NCBI GenBank assembly: GCA_937892395.1
Contig: CALAGJ010000138.1
Coordinates: 1-41,558, forward strand
DNA: 41,558 nt
Reading direction: 5' to 3'
From: an uncultured Parafilimonas sp.
GTDB lineage: Bacteria > Bacteroidota > Bacteroidia > Chitinophagales > Chitinophagaceae
Shown here: positions 33,501 through 40,536 of the stretch, one piece after another
Position numbering within the stretch: the first letter of the stretch is position 1
How the letters are laid out: each line of letters opens with the position of its first letter
The notes under the pieces: generated by a model
Seen by the model: only the letters and a program-made list of their open reading frames with translations
Database searches by the model: none
Told to the model about the DNA's origin: nothing
Translations under genes and position numbers: made by a program

Positions 33501-33798
33501 GCAGGTTACAGTATGGTTATGGCTTAACTACACAAATGCAGGCACTACGGTAACGGTTGCCTCATGCGCATTTCCTGGTGATTTACCTAATCCTGTAGAA
33601 CCTACCGGATTTACCGCAACAAATGATAACATGTATGCGGGTTTTGGATGGCTTAGTACTTCCACAAGTGCAGCCCCTCCTAATAACTCAACCGGGGCAA
33701 TCGTAAAAACTGGAACCGGGGCTTACGCATTGGTGATTAAATCAGCTTCAAGCTCCGCTAAGGTAGGATTTATAACAGTAACATATACAGCACAGTAA
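30538..33798 (+). CDS. Long tail-fibre-like protein with N-terminal signal peptide
   Basis: A 1086-residue protein. Residues 1-19 form a signal peptide ending SQN (MKKLFFLILMLNTLVCFSQ), then a domain of about 200 residues, the motif YNTGNVGIGTTTPAAKLDVVG found in Bacteroidota surface and fibre proteins, and long Gly/Thr/Ser-rich repeats. Residues about 770-920 contain blocks widespread in phage fibres (DGSANVTAAGTLATVNSNVG; VGSITGLGTGVATALAVN; SLTLTNATGLPLSTGVTG). The last 130 residues are a beta domain, possibly the receptor-binding tip. No S74 chaperone is seen. A signal peptide on a fibre is odd. Confidence 0.82.
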   Translation: MKKLFFLILMLNTLVCFSQNRDTTKYFHSPDYGWIYQGLKVNKSFIPPSDTTYNKRGFAQIGATLYIGDGIKWTAQASTLDTAYISSLIDSLATCPAQTLEDVLMEQGSTPIAADHTTDWGGHSWTHNRLLKYSLTSVDDGDGNGDITNIAYSIDSLQYAIYDLSSLGGASFSFGSPTVTADFVVSSEGFKMSSTTAGLLVPRMGQTQRDAIVSPATGLLIYQTNNITGFYYYNGTAWTALATGTGSQWITSGSDIYYNTGNVGIGTTTPAAKLDVVGDVNMSGGGGATLFTMTSASQILSLSNDDGEAIELNGTLHRNSYVAGEHLFQGNVNPSFDSTYDLGTSSFRWKDLWLTGGTAHIGNANISDSGYAAGKVLQGSNSGKATWVTPSSGVTSLSAIGSTPNANGATISGSTLNLEPASASFPGAITTGTQTIAGAKTFSGDTYFSSKVAIGTTTTDGNGAVIKVTSGTTGLSFTTDDINWTRIAVGAAGALTFNNSSTGQVTINPQLNTKVINSVSGGAYTLYNSIQNSFSFYSGSGTSSLRMFFGGSTTATIPANNNYANILLGQNAVTKNSTGTHPLIANVYIQKQNIDTGAATLTETSNLYVEAGNTAISATNAYSIHSAGTVKIDGSLTVNTITSGTAGTDSVLVESGGLIKKISATYYGTGSGSGTVTSIATAGTVNGITLTGGTITTSGTVTLGGTLSGITNSNLSGTAGITNANLANSSLTIGSTNIALGATSTTLAGLTSVTSTTFVGALTGNASTATAWATGRTVSITGDLAYTSSSLDGSANVTAAGTLATVNSNVGTFGSATQSTIQTVNAKGLTTAISNVTVTPAVGSITGLGTGVATALAVNTGSAGAMVLFNGAGGTPSSLTLTNATGLPLSTGVTGTLQAAQEPAHTGDVTNSAGSLALTIANAAVTQAKTANYSANTFWANNTGSGAAPSDQTFKYASEATYSGTVTFTAGAAPTTAANKYSWMQIGKQVTVWLWLNYTNAGTTVTVASCAFPGDLPNPVEPTGFTATNDNMYAGFGWLSTSTSAAPPNNSTGAIVKTGTGAYALVIKSASSSAKVGFITVTYTAQ
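30551..30580 (+). repeat. Palindromic element, copy 3 (inside the fibre gene start)
   Basis: A T run and TTAATGCTAAATACTTTAG (30562-30580) resemble copy 1 over about 30 bases; the palindrome has one mismatch and the CCAATAT end is missing. It lies in the part of the fibre gene that encodes the signal peptide. Confidence 0.45.
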
Positions 33799-33816
33799 AT
33801 TTTAAAAAACACATAT

Positions 33817-34026
33817 ATGAAGAAAATCATTGCATTATTAAGTATCGTTTTTTTTTCAGCTTTTGATACAGCACCAACATTGAAGTTTGAACTTACTATT
33901 CCTGAAACAGAAACAGTATTAAAGGCATTAAGCCAATTGCCTTACAGCGAAGCAGCACCATTGATAAATAAAATACAGTTACAAGCCCAAAAGCAGTTAA
34001 CTGATACAAGTAAAAATAAAAAATAA
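33817..34026 (+). CDS. Small exported phage protein
   Basis: A 69-residue protein with a signal peptide or membrane anchor (MKKIIALLSIVFFSAFDTAP), then a helical domain, FELTIPETETVLKALSQLPY, followed by APLINKIQLQAQKQL. The second part is a familiar pattern in small proteins near Bacteroidota phage lysis and fibre genes. Function unknown. The gap to the next gene (34027-34123) holds an 18-codon ORF that I do not support. Confidence 0.65.
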   Translation: MKKIIALLSIVFFSAFDTAPTLKFELTIPETETVLKALSQLPYSEAAPLINKIQLQAQKQLTDTSKNKK

Positions 34027-34123
34027 TTTATGCCAGTAAACAAAAAAGGTCTTGCCGACTTTCGGACTAGCCGTACAAGTGAGTGACACAACCAAAGCTG
34101 ATTAAAAAACTAAAGATCGTAAC

Positions 34124-35809
34124 GTGAAAAAATTTCTTTTATATCTTCTTTTACTAAGTGCGACGCAAGCCCATGCGCAGAATGTTATTTTCGGTAACAG
34201 TCTGTTTGTAGGTCGCGGAGCAGTGAACGGCGCAAAGCCTGTTATGAAGTACGTTAGGAGTGCTCACATGTACGTGAAAGCTTCTGATGTGAATACTTCT
34301 GCAGGCGTGTATAATTGGACGGCAACAGATGCCGCTTTGAATGTTTTAAAAGATAGTGGTTTATATATCGGTTTAGAATTTTGGGTGGGGCCGGATGCGC
34401 CGTTATCATGGTTGCATAACTCGCCGTACAATGTAGACACTTTCACAAATGCAAGGGGTTCTTATCCTGATTACCAGGATTCAACTTATAAAGCATGGTT
34501 TTACTCTTTTATTGATGCTTACGTAGCACATGTTAAAGCCTTGTATTTATCCGGCTTCGATAAGATTTTATACTTAGAAATTGCAACAGGTAGCACAGGC
34601 GATGCAGATTATGCCAAAGAGCCTATTAATCCGGCCTTTGTTATTTCAGATAATGATTGGGATGCATACAAAAAAGTGTTTTGGGCTTATGCAGACAGTT
34701 TATTAACCGGTTCAGGTATTCACTTACTGATTAACCCCGGCAACACAAACGAAAATCACGATTACGGCATTGCTCGCGGTTGGTGGTTAAAGGATGGGCA
34801 ATGGAGCCATGATTACGCAGAAAGTTTAGAAATAGCAGATCAAAGAATAAATGATGCTGATGAATTAATAAAGCTTTCAGATAGTGCAAGCCTTAGAAAA
34901 CGCGGCGAACTTGCGTTAACTGATGATTGGTGGTTTCACGCGTACAGATGGAATATTATGTGTTTATCTCAAAGCTCAATTAAACATGGTTTAGACCTTT
35001 TAAACCTTCCTCAATTCTTAATTGATTCCTTACATGGTGACACGGTAATTTCAAATTTTATAGGTAGGCACGGCGGACAGGTTAACCCGGCACGTTCACA
35101 TTGGGCATTTCGTTCAATAGGCGGAATGATTGACGGTACTGATATTACAAAATACCCTGCTGGCACTTACGGCGCTGTTTACACTGGTTCAATTGATACA
35201 TCTGTGAATTATAAGCAGATGGTAACTAAGGCCAACACAACACGCTTGCAAGCGATTGCAGATGCAGAAGGCGCACTGGTTGACTTAACACGATTTGGCA
35301 CAGGTGTACAAACGGATCCTATTACGCAAAGAAACCAGGATAAAACTTACAATGATGTTTCAATGTTCGTGAATGAAAGTTACGGGCATTATATAGATCA
35401 AATAAATCCGGGGACAACGATGCACAAACGTTTCCGTGTTGGCGATTCAACTACAGATGTTTGGGGCCGGTTTGCAGGTGAATTTATTATGAGTTCAGGG
35501 CATGGTGAATTATTCTTTGATGTAAACGGGAATCTGCAATATCCGGCAACGCCGAAAAATGTTATTGTAGCCGTTACGTATAAAGACGATGGCGCGGGAA
35601 GTTTTAAAGTAAATTATGTGAGTTGCCGGAAAACTGGAAAACTGGTACAAAAAACAAATACCGGGGCATGGTTAACCGCTTATATACCCATAAGCAATTT
35701 CCACTTCAATAACAAAATTAACGGCAACTGTGATATAACACTCGAAAGCGTAAGCGGCGAAAACACAACGTTTTCGATGCTTCAATTACACATAACAAAT
35801 AAACAATGA
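34124..35809 (+). CDS. Exported glycoside-hydrolase-like (TIM barrel) protein
   Basis: A 561-residue protein with GTG start and a signal peptide (MKKFLLYLLLLSATQAHAQ, cleavage after HAQ). The body looks like a (beta/alpha)8 glycosidase: YVKASDVNTSAGVYNWTATD and GLYIGLEFWVGPDAPLSW match the first barrel strands, and KILYLEIATGSTGD (about residues 146-159) gives a candidate acid/base Glu. Trp-rich loops fit sugar binding. A C-terminal beta domain follows (about 430-561). It may be a polysaccharide depolymerase or cell-wall enzyme; family not named. ATGA overlap with the next gene. Confidence 0.6.
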   Translation: MKKFLLYLLLLSATQAHAQNVIFGNSLFVGRGAVNGAKPVMKYVRSAHMYVKASDVNTSAGVYNWTATDAALNVLKDSGLYIGLEFWVGPDAPLSWLHNSPYNVDTFTNARGSYPDYQDSTYKAWFYSFIDAYVAHVKALYLSGFDKILYLEIATGSTGDADYAKEPINPAFVISDNDWDAYKKVFWAYADSLLTGSGIHLLINPGNTNENHDYGIARGWWLKDGQWSHDYAESLEIADQRINDADELIKLSDSASLRKRGELALTDDWWFHAYRWNIMCLSQSSIKHGLDLLNLPQFLIDSLHGDTVISNFIGRHGGQVNPARSHWAFRSIGGMIDGTDITKYPAGTYGAVYTGSIDTSVNYKQMVTKANTTRLQAIADAEGALVDLTRFGTGVQTDPITQRNQDKTYNDVSMFVNESYGHYIDQINPGTTMHKRFRVGDSTTDVWGRFAGEFIMSSGHGELFFDVNGNLQYPATPKNVIVAVTYKDDGAGSFKVNYVSCRKTGKLVQKTNTGAWLTAYIPISNFHFNNKINGNCDITLESVSGENTTFSMLQLHITNKQ

Positions 35810-37173
35810 GAAACATACTTTTTATACTACTTTTCATAAGTTCAATTGTGAACGCACAGGACACTTTACAAGTGCCATGCAAAACAAAAATCAATGTTAT
35901 TGATACTATTTATACAAACTCATTTGACACTTTACCGCAAAGTGTTTTATCAATCACCGGGCATCTTGCGATACGTCCAAGAGAAGAGCGCAATCCAAGA
36001 CAAGGAAAGTTTAAATATTATATTCAATACGATACTGTTTACAGTGCTGAACAGGTTATAAAAATTATTGATACATCGTATTTTATACATACCGAAACCG
36101 TAACGGGATGGTGCGATTCTATAATACCAACAGTAATTTCAATTAAACCACAGCTTACCGGAAACGCAACAAGGCAGGCCGATTGGTTAGATACGAACAG
36201 GATCGATTTAACCTATATGAAAAATGTTGGTGTAATTGTTTTAAAAGTGGATTGGGCAACATTGCAGCCTTCGCAGAATGTTATTGATACAAAATATATT
36301 GATGCATGGCTTTCATGGGCTGAAAGATTCAATAAAGCAAACAAATTAAACGTAAGGTTTAAACTGAGAATAGTTCCAGGTGTTGCGGCGCCGGACTTTG
36401 TGAAAAAGGCAGTAGGAACTTTTGTTTTATCCGGCATAGGTTATGAAACCGTAGCGGGTTTACAAGATCGTGATAGTAACTGCGTGAAGTTTTGGGAACC
36501 TGTTTATATGGCTTATTGGGATAATTTCCAAAGGTTACTAGCGGCCCGTTATGATGGTAACGACCTTATTGCTGAAGTTGTAAACTCTGCAACTTCAACC
36601 GCGACAGGTGAAAGCCTTATTAGGGCCGTATCGAATGCAGGCGGCGGCTTAATTCGTAAGAACTCATACTTGGCGGCTGGTTATACCATAGATAAAGACT
36701 ATGCCGCTGTATTGGCTTCTATTGAGGTAATGGCTAAATACTGGCATAGAACAAATGTAGGCATGGCAATTACAGTTTGGGAAACGATTGACGGGAACCG
36801 TGTAGGTAAAGATATAAACAGAAGTAAAGCAATAGCCGAATACTTATGTAAAACTTTTGGTTCACGTTCCGTGATCGGTAATAATGGTTTAGGAACTCCG
36901 GGCTGGGAACCCGGCGGCGAAGATTACAATTTAGGGCAATACTTTATTTCACTTAAACAGCAATACGGTGCTTCAATATATTATCAAACCGCCGCGCCTG
37001 CTTCAATAATTTCATCATTAAACGGAGTTAAAGGTGTGCTCGATTTAGGTTTATCAATGCGGGCATCTTTGGTAGAATTACCGCAGCCGCCACAGACGCT
37101 ATTGAAAACACTAAGCACAAATGATTTGCTTTTATACAACAACAGATATCAATCAAATTCTACTTACCAATAA
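35806..37173 (+). CDS. Exported glycosidase-like (TIM barrel) protein
   Basis: A 455-residue protein with signal peptide MRNILFILLFISSIVNAQ. Residues about 20-115 form a beta-rich domain; the rest resembles a glycosidase barrel: GVIVLKVDWATLQPSQNVID, VRFKLRIVPGVAAPDFVKK, and FWEPVYMAYWDNFQRLLAARYDG (about 228-250). AITVWETIDGNR (about 322-333) offers a candidate catalytic Glu. It shares this general plan with the preceding gene but is not a close copy. Function is inferred from fold-like patterns. Confidence 0.55.
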   Translation: MRNILFILLFISSIVNAQDTLQVPCKTKINVIDTIYTNSFDTLPQSVLSITGHLAIRPREERNPRQGKFKYYIQYDTVYSAEQVIKIIDTSYFIHTETVTGWCDSIIPTVISIKPQLTGNATRQADWLDTNRIDLTYMKNVGVIVLKVDWATLQPSQNVIDTKYIDAWLSWAERFNKANKLNVRFKLRIVPGVAAPDFVKKAVGTFVLSGIGYETVAGLQDRDSNCVKFWEPVYMAYWDNFQRLLAARYDGNDLIAEVVNSATSTATGESLIRAVSNAGGGLIRKNSYLAAGYTIDKDYAAVLASIEVMAKYWHRTNVGMAITVWETIDGNRVGKDINRSKAIAEYLCKTFGSRSVIGNNGLGTPGWEPGGEDYNLGQYFISLKQQYGASIYYQTAAPASIISSLNGVKGVLDLGLSMRASLVELPQPPQTLLKTLSTNDLLLYNNRYQSNSTYQ

Positions 37174-37183
37174 AAAGAAAGTG

Positions 37184-37423
37184 ATGGATCAATGGCAATA
37201 TGTTTTAGACCGCTTGGATTCAATTGAGAAAAAATTTGATGAAAAATTAGGTTTAATAGAAGAAAATTCAGTTGCTACTTTAGTTCAAACAACCAAAACA
37301 AACGGGCGTGTAACTGCTATTGAAGATTGGAAGCGTTTTGTTGGTAAAGTATTATGGGCGGTTGCCGGGGTAATTCTTACAGTGCTCGGTTTTTATCTTC
37401 AAAATTATATTTCTAAACATTAA
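37184..37423 (+). CDS. XhlA-like holin-associated protein
   Basis: A 79-residue protein from the ATG at 37184: a coiled-coil half (DQWQYVLDRLDSIEKKFDE ... TNGRVTAIEDWKRF) and a C-terminal membrane helix (VLWAVAGVILTVLGFYLQNY, about 54-73). This matches the hemolysin/XhlA type of phage lysis proteins. Longer frames start upstream in the previous gene and are unlikely. Confidence 0.7.
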   Translation: MDQWQYVLDRLDSIEKKFDEKLGLIEENSVATLVQTTKTNGRVTAIEDWKRFVGKVLWAVAGVILTVLGFYLQNYISKH

Positions 37424-37433
37424 AATCAATTTT

Positions 37434-37598
37434 ATGAAAAGCTGGAAAACAACAATTACAGGAACAGTTTTATTAGCATTTGCCGGTTACCTTTTTTATA
37501 TAGGAAAGGATATTGAAGGCGGCATTGCGGCGGCGGCTGGTATTGGCTTGCTAAGCGCGAAGGATAACAATGTTACGGGCGGTACAGTTCAGCAATAA
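37434..37598 (+). CDS. Small holin-like membrane protein
   Basis: A 54-residue protein: KSWKTTITGTVLLAFAGYLFY (membrane helix), a second apolar stretch EGGIAAAAGIGLLSAKDNN, and the end NVTGGT. GLLSAKDNNVTGGT is a motif repeatedly seen in small holin-like proteins of phages. With the preceding gene it forms a probable lysis pair. Confidence 0.7.
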   Translation: MKSWKTTITGTVLLAFAGYLFYIGKDIEGGIAAAAGIGLLSAKDNNVTGGTVQQ

Positions 37599-37614
37599 GC
37601 AATTCGCGAATTGC
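37599..37614 (+). repeat. Perfect 16-base palindrome
   Basis: GCAATTCGCGAATTGC is identical to its reverse complement, directly after the holin-like stop codon. A second hairpin, 37623-37653 (8-bp stem with one G-T pair, AA bulge, 3 bp, 7-base loop), follows. No T run, so not a standard terminator; a protein-binding site or RNA structure is possible. Confidence 0.55.
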
Positions 37615-37667
37615 GGATATAGTACTGTAAGCCTATAAAAGGCAATTATAGTATCAAAAAAATCAAC

Positions 37668-38348
37668 ATGCCAAAAAGCGAAGTATTTAATATGGATTGC
37701 GTGGAAGGGATGAAACAATATCCAGATAAATATTTTGATTTGGCAATAGTTGATCCGCCGTATGGTATTGGGGCTGGAAATGGAACAGGAAGAAGTATAA
37801 GGGTTGCAATAGAGAAAGGGAAATTCAAAGGCGGTAATTGGGATTCTGAAATACCTTCTGAAGAATACTTCACAGAATTATTTAGAGTGTCTAAATATCA
37901 AATCATTTGGGGTGGTAATTACTTCCCGCTACCGCCTACCAGATGCGTCGTGTGTTGGGACAAAGAGCAGCCATGGGAAAACTTCAGCCAATGGGAGATG
38001 GCGTGGACGAGCTTTGACCGTCCTGCAGCCTTGTTTAAGCGAAGCAATGGGGGGGTAGAGCCTGGAAAGATCCACCCAACACAGAAACCAGTGAAGCTCT
38101 ACGCATGGCTTCTCCACAAGTTCGCGAAGCCGGGCATGACCATCCTCGACACCCACCTCGGCTCCGGCTCCATCGCGATCGCGTGTCACTACTTCGGCGC
38201 GCATCTAACAGCGTGCGAGATTGATCAGGACTACTTCACCGCCGCTTGCGCCAGGATCAAGCGCGAGACTGCACAAGCCACGTTCGGCTTTGACACCACC
38301 CAAAAACTTCCCCTTGCGCCCGATCTGAATCAGGGGATGATTTTTTGA
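37668..38348 (+). CDS. Hybrid DNA amino-methyltransferase spanning the composition break
   Basis: A 226-residue beta-class methyltransferase with motif IV VDPPYGIG (residues 28-35) and motif I region LDTHLGSGSIAIA (160-172), plus KIHPTQKPVKLY. The frame is intact. Codon use changes abruptly around residues 81-86 (IIWGGNYF, nt 37908-37925): before it, A/T-ending codons as in the left phage; after it, G/C-ending codons as in all genes to the right. The conserved motif would allow homologous joining in nature or in an assembler. The product may be functional if the join is real. Confidence 0.85.
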   Translation: MPKSEVFNMDCVEGMKQYPDKYFDLAIVDPPYGIGAGNGTGRSIRVAIEKGKFKGGNWDSEIPSEEYFTELFRVSKYQIIWGGNYFPLPPTRCVVCWDKEQPWENFSQWEMAWTSFDRPAALFKRSNGGVEPGKIHPTQKPVKLYAWLLHKFAKPGMTILDTHLGSGSIAIACHYFGAHLTACEIDQDYFTAACARIKRETAQATFGFDTTQKLPLAPDLNQGMIF

Positions 38349-38395
38349 GTTGAGAGATCAACAATGGGATTGACACCCCATCAAAATGCACAGAC

Positions 38396-38518
38396 ATGAA
38401 AACCACTGAACATCCAAACCAGCCTCTCGCAGGGGAACCTTTAGGCGCAACGCCTTTCTGTGCATCCCGTGTCAACTGCGGGCGGTTGGTTTGGGTCTTT
38501 TGCGAAGGAGTCGAATGA
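38396..38518 (+). CDS. 40-residue hypothetical protein
   Basis: MKTTEHPNQPLAGEPLGATP...; its stop overlaps the ATG of the next gene as ATGA, with AAGGAG just upstream, suggesting coupled translation. Cys and Val rich near the end. No family; it could be a leader peptide or chance. Confidence 0.4.
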   Translation: MKTTEHPNQPLAGEPLGATPFCASRVNCGRLVWVFCEGVE

Positions 38519-39510
38519 TCGTCGAGCCTGATTTTTTGGACCACTGGAAAACCCGACTTCTCGTCAGGCTCTTGGGCACCGAGACCGCACCCATCCATGT
38601 CCTTAGGCTTTGGGCGCATTGCCAGTGCAGGAAAACCGACCGGTTTACCGGCTGGAAACCCATCGTTTTAGCTTCGGTTTGCCGGTGGGAATCCGACGCT
38701 CAAACCTTCTGGGATGCGATGGTGCAAACCTTCATCGAAATCGAAGGAGATGCGGTCGTTGTGCATGGCTGGGCAGCAACAAACGCCTCTTTAATCTCAG
38801 CGTGGAACAACGGCAAACTCGGCGGAAGACCTTCAAAATCAACAGCCGAAAAACCCACCGGAAACCCACCGGTTATCCCGCAACAAACCGACAGGGTAAC
38901 CGATAGAGTAGATAGAGAAGAGAAGAGAAGATTAGATAGAGAAGACATTAACCCCCCAACCCCCTTGCAGGGGGAGCTGGCCAATTTGCCTCAGGAGCAA
39001 AAAAAAGAGCCTTCCGCTACCGTGACTCCACCCGCACCCGAAAAACCGCAGGGCGAGCCAATTCCAACCAAACCCAAGCGTTCCAGGAGGACGGTTGAAC
39101 CCATGCAAATCCCAACAATCGAGGAAGTGAAGCTGCATTTCGCAAAAATCGGGCTTCCAGAAACTGAGGCTTTCAAGTTCCATGGGTACTACGAATCGAA
39201 CGGCTGGCGTGTTGGTGGAAACCCGATGAAGTCGTGGGTCGGGGCAATGACCAACTGGAAAGGAAAGTATGACGAACGACGAACAACCACCGGACCCCAT
39301 AATCGCGGCACTGGCGCGCATGGGAATCCACGCAACGCTGGAATCGCTGGATTCGACGAGTGGCACCGAGATTTCCAAGCCCGAGCCGTTGGAGACGGCC
39401 AACACGGTCCGTGGGATGATTTTGGACGTGGATCCGAAGTGGAGGGCCAAAGTCCTGAAGCTGGACGAGTCACACCACCCGCTGATAGTGAGGCTGGGGC
39501 AAGCCGCTGA
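38515..39510 (+). CDS. Phage replication protein (DnaT/helicase-recruiter-like)
   Basis: From the ATG at 38515, preceded by AAGGAG at good spacing, 331 residues. The N-terminus MIVEPDFLDHWKTRLLVRLL with RLWAHCQCRKTDRF (about residues 33-46) is a domain seen in replication genes of GC-richer phages. A charged repeat (VTDRVDREEKRRLDRED) and a Pro-rich linker follow; then FHGYYESNGWRVGGNPMKSWVGAMTNWKG (two short blocks), a DnaT-like DNA-binding motif. After this the frame continues about 80 residues through the start of the next gene, an unusual tail. Confidence 0.7.
   Translation: MIVEPDFLDHWKTRLLVRLLGTETAPIHVLRLWAHCQCRKTDRFTGWKPIVLASVCRWESDAQTFWDAMVQTFIEIEGDAVVVHGWAATNASLISAWNNGKLGGRPSKSTAEKPTGNPPVIPQQTDRVTDRVDREEKRRLDREDINPPTPLQGELANLPQEQKKEPSATVTPPAPEKPQGEPIPTKPKRSRRTVEPMQIPTIEEVKLHFAKIGLPETEAFKFHGYYESNGWRVGGNPMKSWVGAMTNWKGKYDERRTTTGPHNRGTGAHGNPRNAGIAGFDEWHRDFQARAVGDGQHGPWDDFGRGSEVEGQSPEAGRVTPPADSEAGASR
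38901..38974 (+). repeat. Purine-rich repeats and GC hairpin inside replication gene (possible origin)
   Basis: AGATAGAGAAGA occurs at 38910-38921 and 38934-38945 within a GATAGAG/GAAGA-rich run, followed by CCCCC TTGCA GGGGG at 38960-38974, a perfect 5-bp stem with C-runs before it. Location in the middle of an initiator gene suits a phage origin. Function is inferred. Confidence 0.45.
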
Positions 39511-40003
39511 ATGGCTGATCAAGCACGCGTCCTTCAATGACAAATCCAAAGGCCGGCAACTTGTTGTCTGCGGGAGTCCTGGCACCGGAAAGAGCCACGT
39601 TGCCAAGCGGGTCGTTGCGTTCTTCCAGTCCTACAGCATCGACTTATGGTATGACGGAAAATGGGCGCACCCGCCAAAGGCGGTCTTCGTTGATTGGGCT
39701 AGGCTGTGCGAACGAGACCGCGAGGAAGCCTTCGACGAAGCGCAACGGGAAATTTCCGAGGCGGACGTTGTGGTCTTGGATGACGTCGGAAGCGAATCGG
39801 ACAAGTTCAAGAGTCAGCAAAGCGTCAGCCGATTGCGCCGCGTGCTTGGGACATGCGAGCACAAATGGGTCATGGTCAACGCGAACTTTCCGAAGTCGGA
39901 ATGGCCACACAAGTTCGACGCACGGGTCGCTGATCGGCTTGAAGCGATGCATTACCTCGACCTTTCCGGCGTTCCAAGTTACAGACCAAAACTGAGAAAA
40001 TGA
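39269..40003 (+). CDS. DnaC-like helicase loader (AAA+ ATPase)
   Basis: A 244-residue ATPase: Walker A GSPGTGKS (residues 102-109), Walker B VVVLDDVG (167-174) and a sensor-I-like VMVNANF segment (about 210-216), the layout of DnaC/DnaI-type loaders that place the replicative helicase. A strong GGAAAG site precedes the ATG. The start lies 242 bases inside the previous gene in another frame; the alternative internal ATG (Met50) would reduce the overlap but would lack such a site. Confidence 0.88.
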   Translation: MTNDEQPPDPIIAALARMGIHATLESLDSTSGTEISKPEPLETANTVRGMILDVDPKWRAKVLKLDESHHPLIVRLGQAAEWLIKHASFNDKSKGRQLVVCGSPGTGKSHVAKRVVAFFQSYSIDLWYDGKWAHPPKAVFVDWARLCERDREEAFDEAQREISEADVVVLDDVGSESDKFKSQQSVSRLRRVLGTCEHKWVMVNANFPKSEWPHKFDARVADRLEAMHYLDLSGVPSYRPKLRK

Positions 40004-40006
40004 CTT

Positions 40007-40339
40007 ATGCCATGGGATCTTGAAAAAGCGATTGAACTCTGCAAGCGAATCGAGTCGGTTTGCCCTAAATTCGGGTGCCACGTTGCGTTGACTGGCGGCA
40101 TCCTTTACAAAGACGGGGTCCGCAAAGATTGCGACATTCTTTTCTATCGAATCAGGCAAACTCCAGAAGTTGATTCAGATGGTTTGTTCAATGAGCTTCA
40201 ATCGCTTGGAATACTATGGAAAAAGTCTGGATTCGGATGGTGCATTAAAGCCGCGTGCGAGCACGGCCCGATTGACTGCTTTTTCCCAGAAGAATTGCAC
40301 GGCGAGTACAATCAACACGACGCGGATGATTGGTTTTAA
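40007..40339 (+). CDS. Nucleotidyltransferase-fold-like protein
   Basis: A 110-residue protein with VALTGGILYKDGVRKDCDILFY (in two blocks, about residues 26-47), resembling the GG...D-x-D motif of minimal nucleotidyltransferases, and a third acidic candidate at PIDCFF (about 88-93). It begins 3 bases after the previous stop. Substrate unknown; alternatives include an inactive member of the fold. Confidence 0.55.
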   Translation: MPWDLEKAIELCKRIESVCPKFGCHVALTGGILYKDGVRKDCDILFYRIRQTPEVDSDGLFNELQSLGILWKKSGFGWCIKAACEHGPIDCFFPEELHGEYNQHDADDWF

Positions 40340-40347
40340 ATGAGAAA

Positions 40348-40536
40348 ATGAAAAAACTCTCCAAACGCCAGCGTGAAGTTATCGAGTTGGCAAAGCGTGG
40401 ATTGACGTCCAAAGGAATCGCGGCGGCGCTCGGCATTGCGCTAAACACAGTTTTGGTTCACAGAAAATTCTTGCTAAAAAAGATGTGTGCCCACAGCATG
40501 AACGAAGCGATTGCTAAACACATGGGGGAGAAATGA
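40348..40536 (+). CDS. LuxR/GerE-type HTH protein
   Basis: From the ATG at 40348, 62 residues: LSKRQREVIELAKRGLTSKGIAAALGIALNTVLVH in two helices and KFLLKKMCAHSMNEAI, essentially a bare LuxR DNA-binding domain without a sensor. It overlaps the next gene by 4 bases. Probably a phage transcription regulator. Confidence 0.8.
   Translation: MKKLSKRQREVIELAKRGLTSKGIAAALGIALNTVLVHRKFLLKKMCAHSMNEAIAKHMGEK

Noticed and set aside
34030..34086. 18-codon ORF between exported genes
   Set aside because: Too short and no coupling or motif to support it.
37929..39606. Long leftward frames in the GC-rich part
   Set aside because: High GC at third positions leaves antisense frames open; sense genes have Shine-Dalgarno sites and known motifs.
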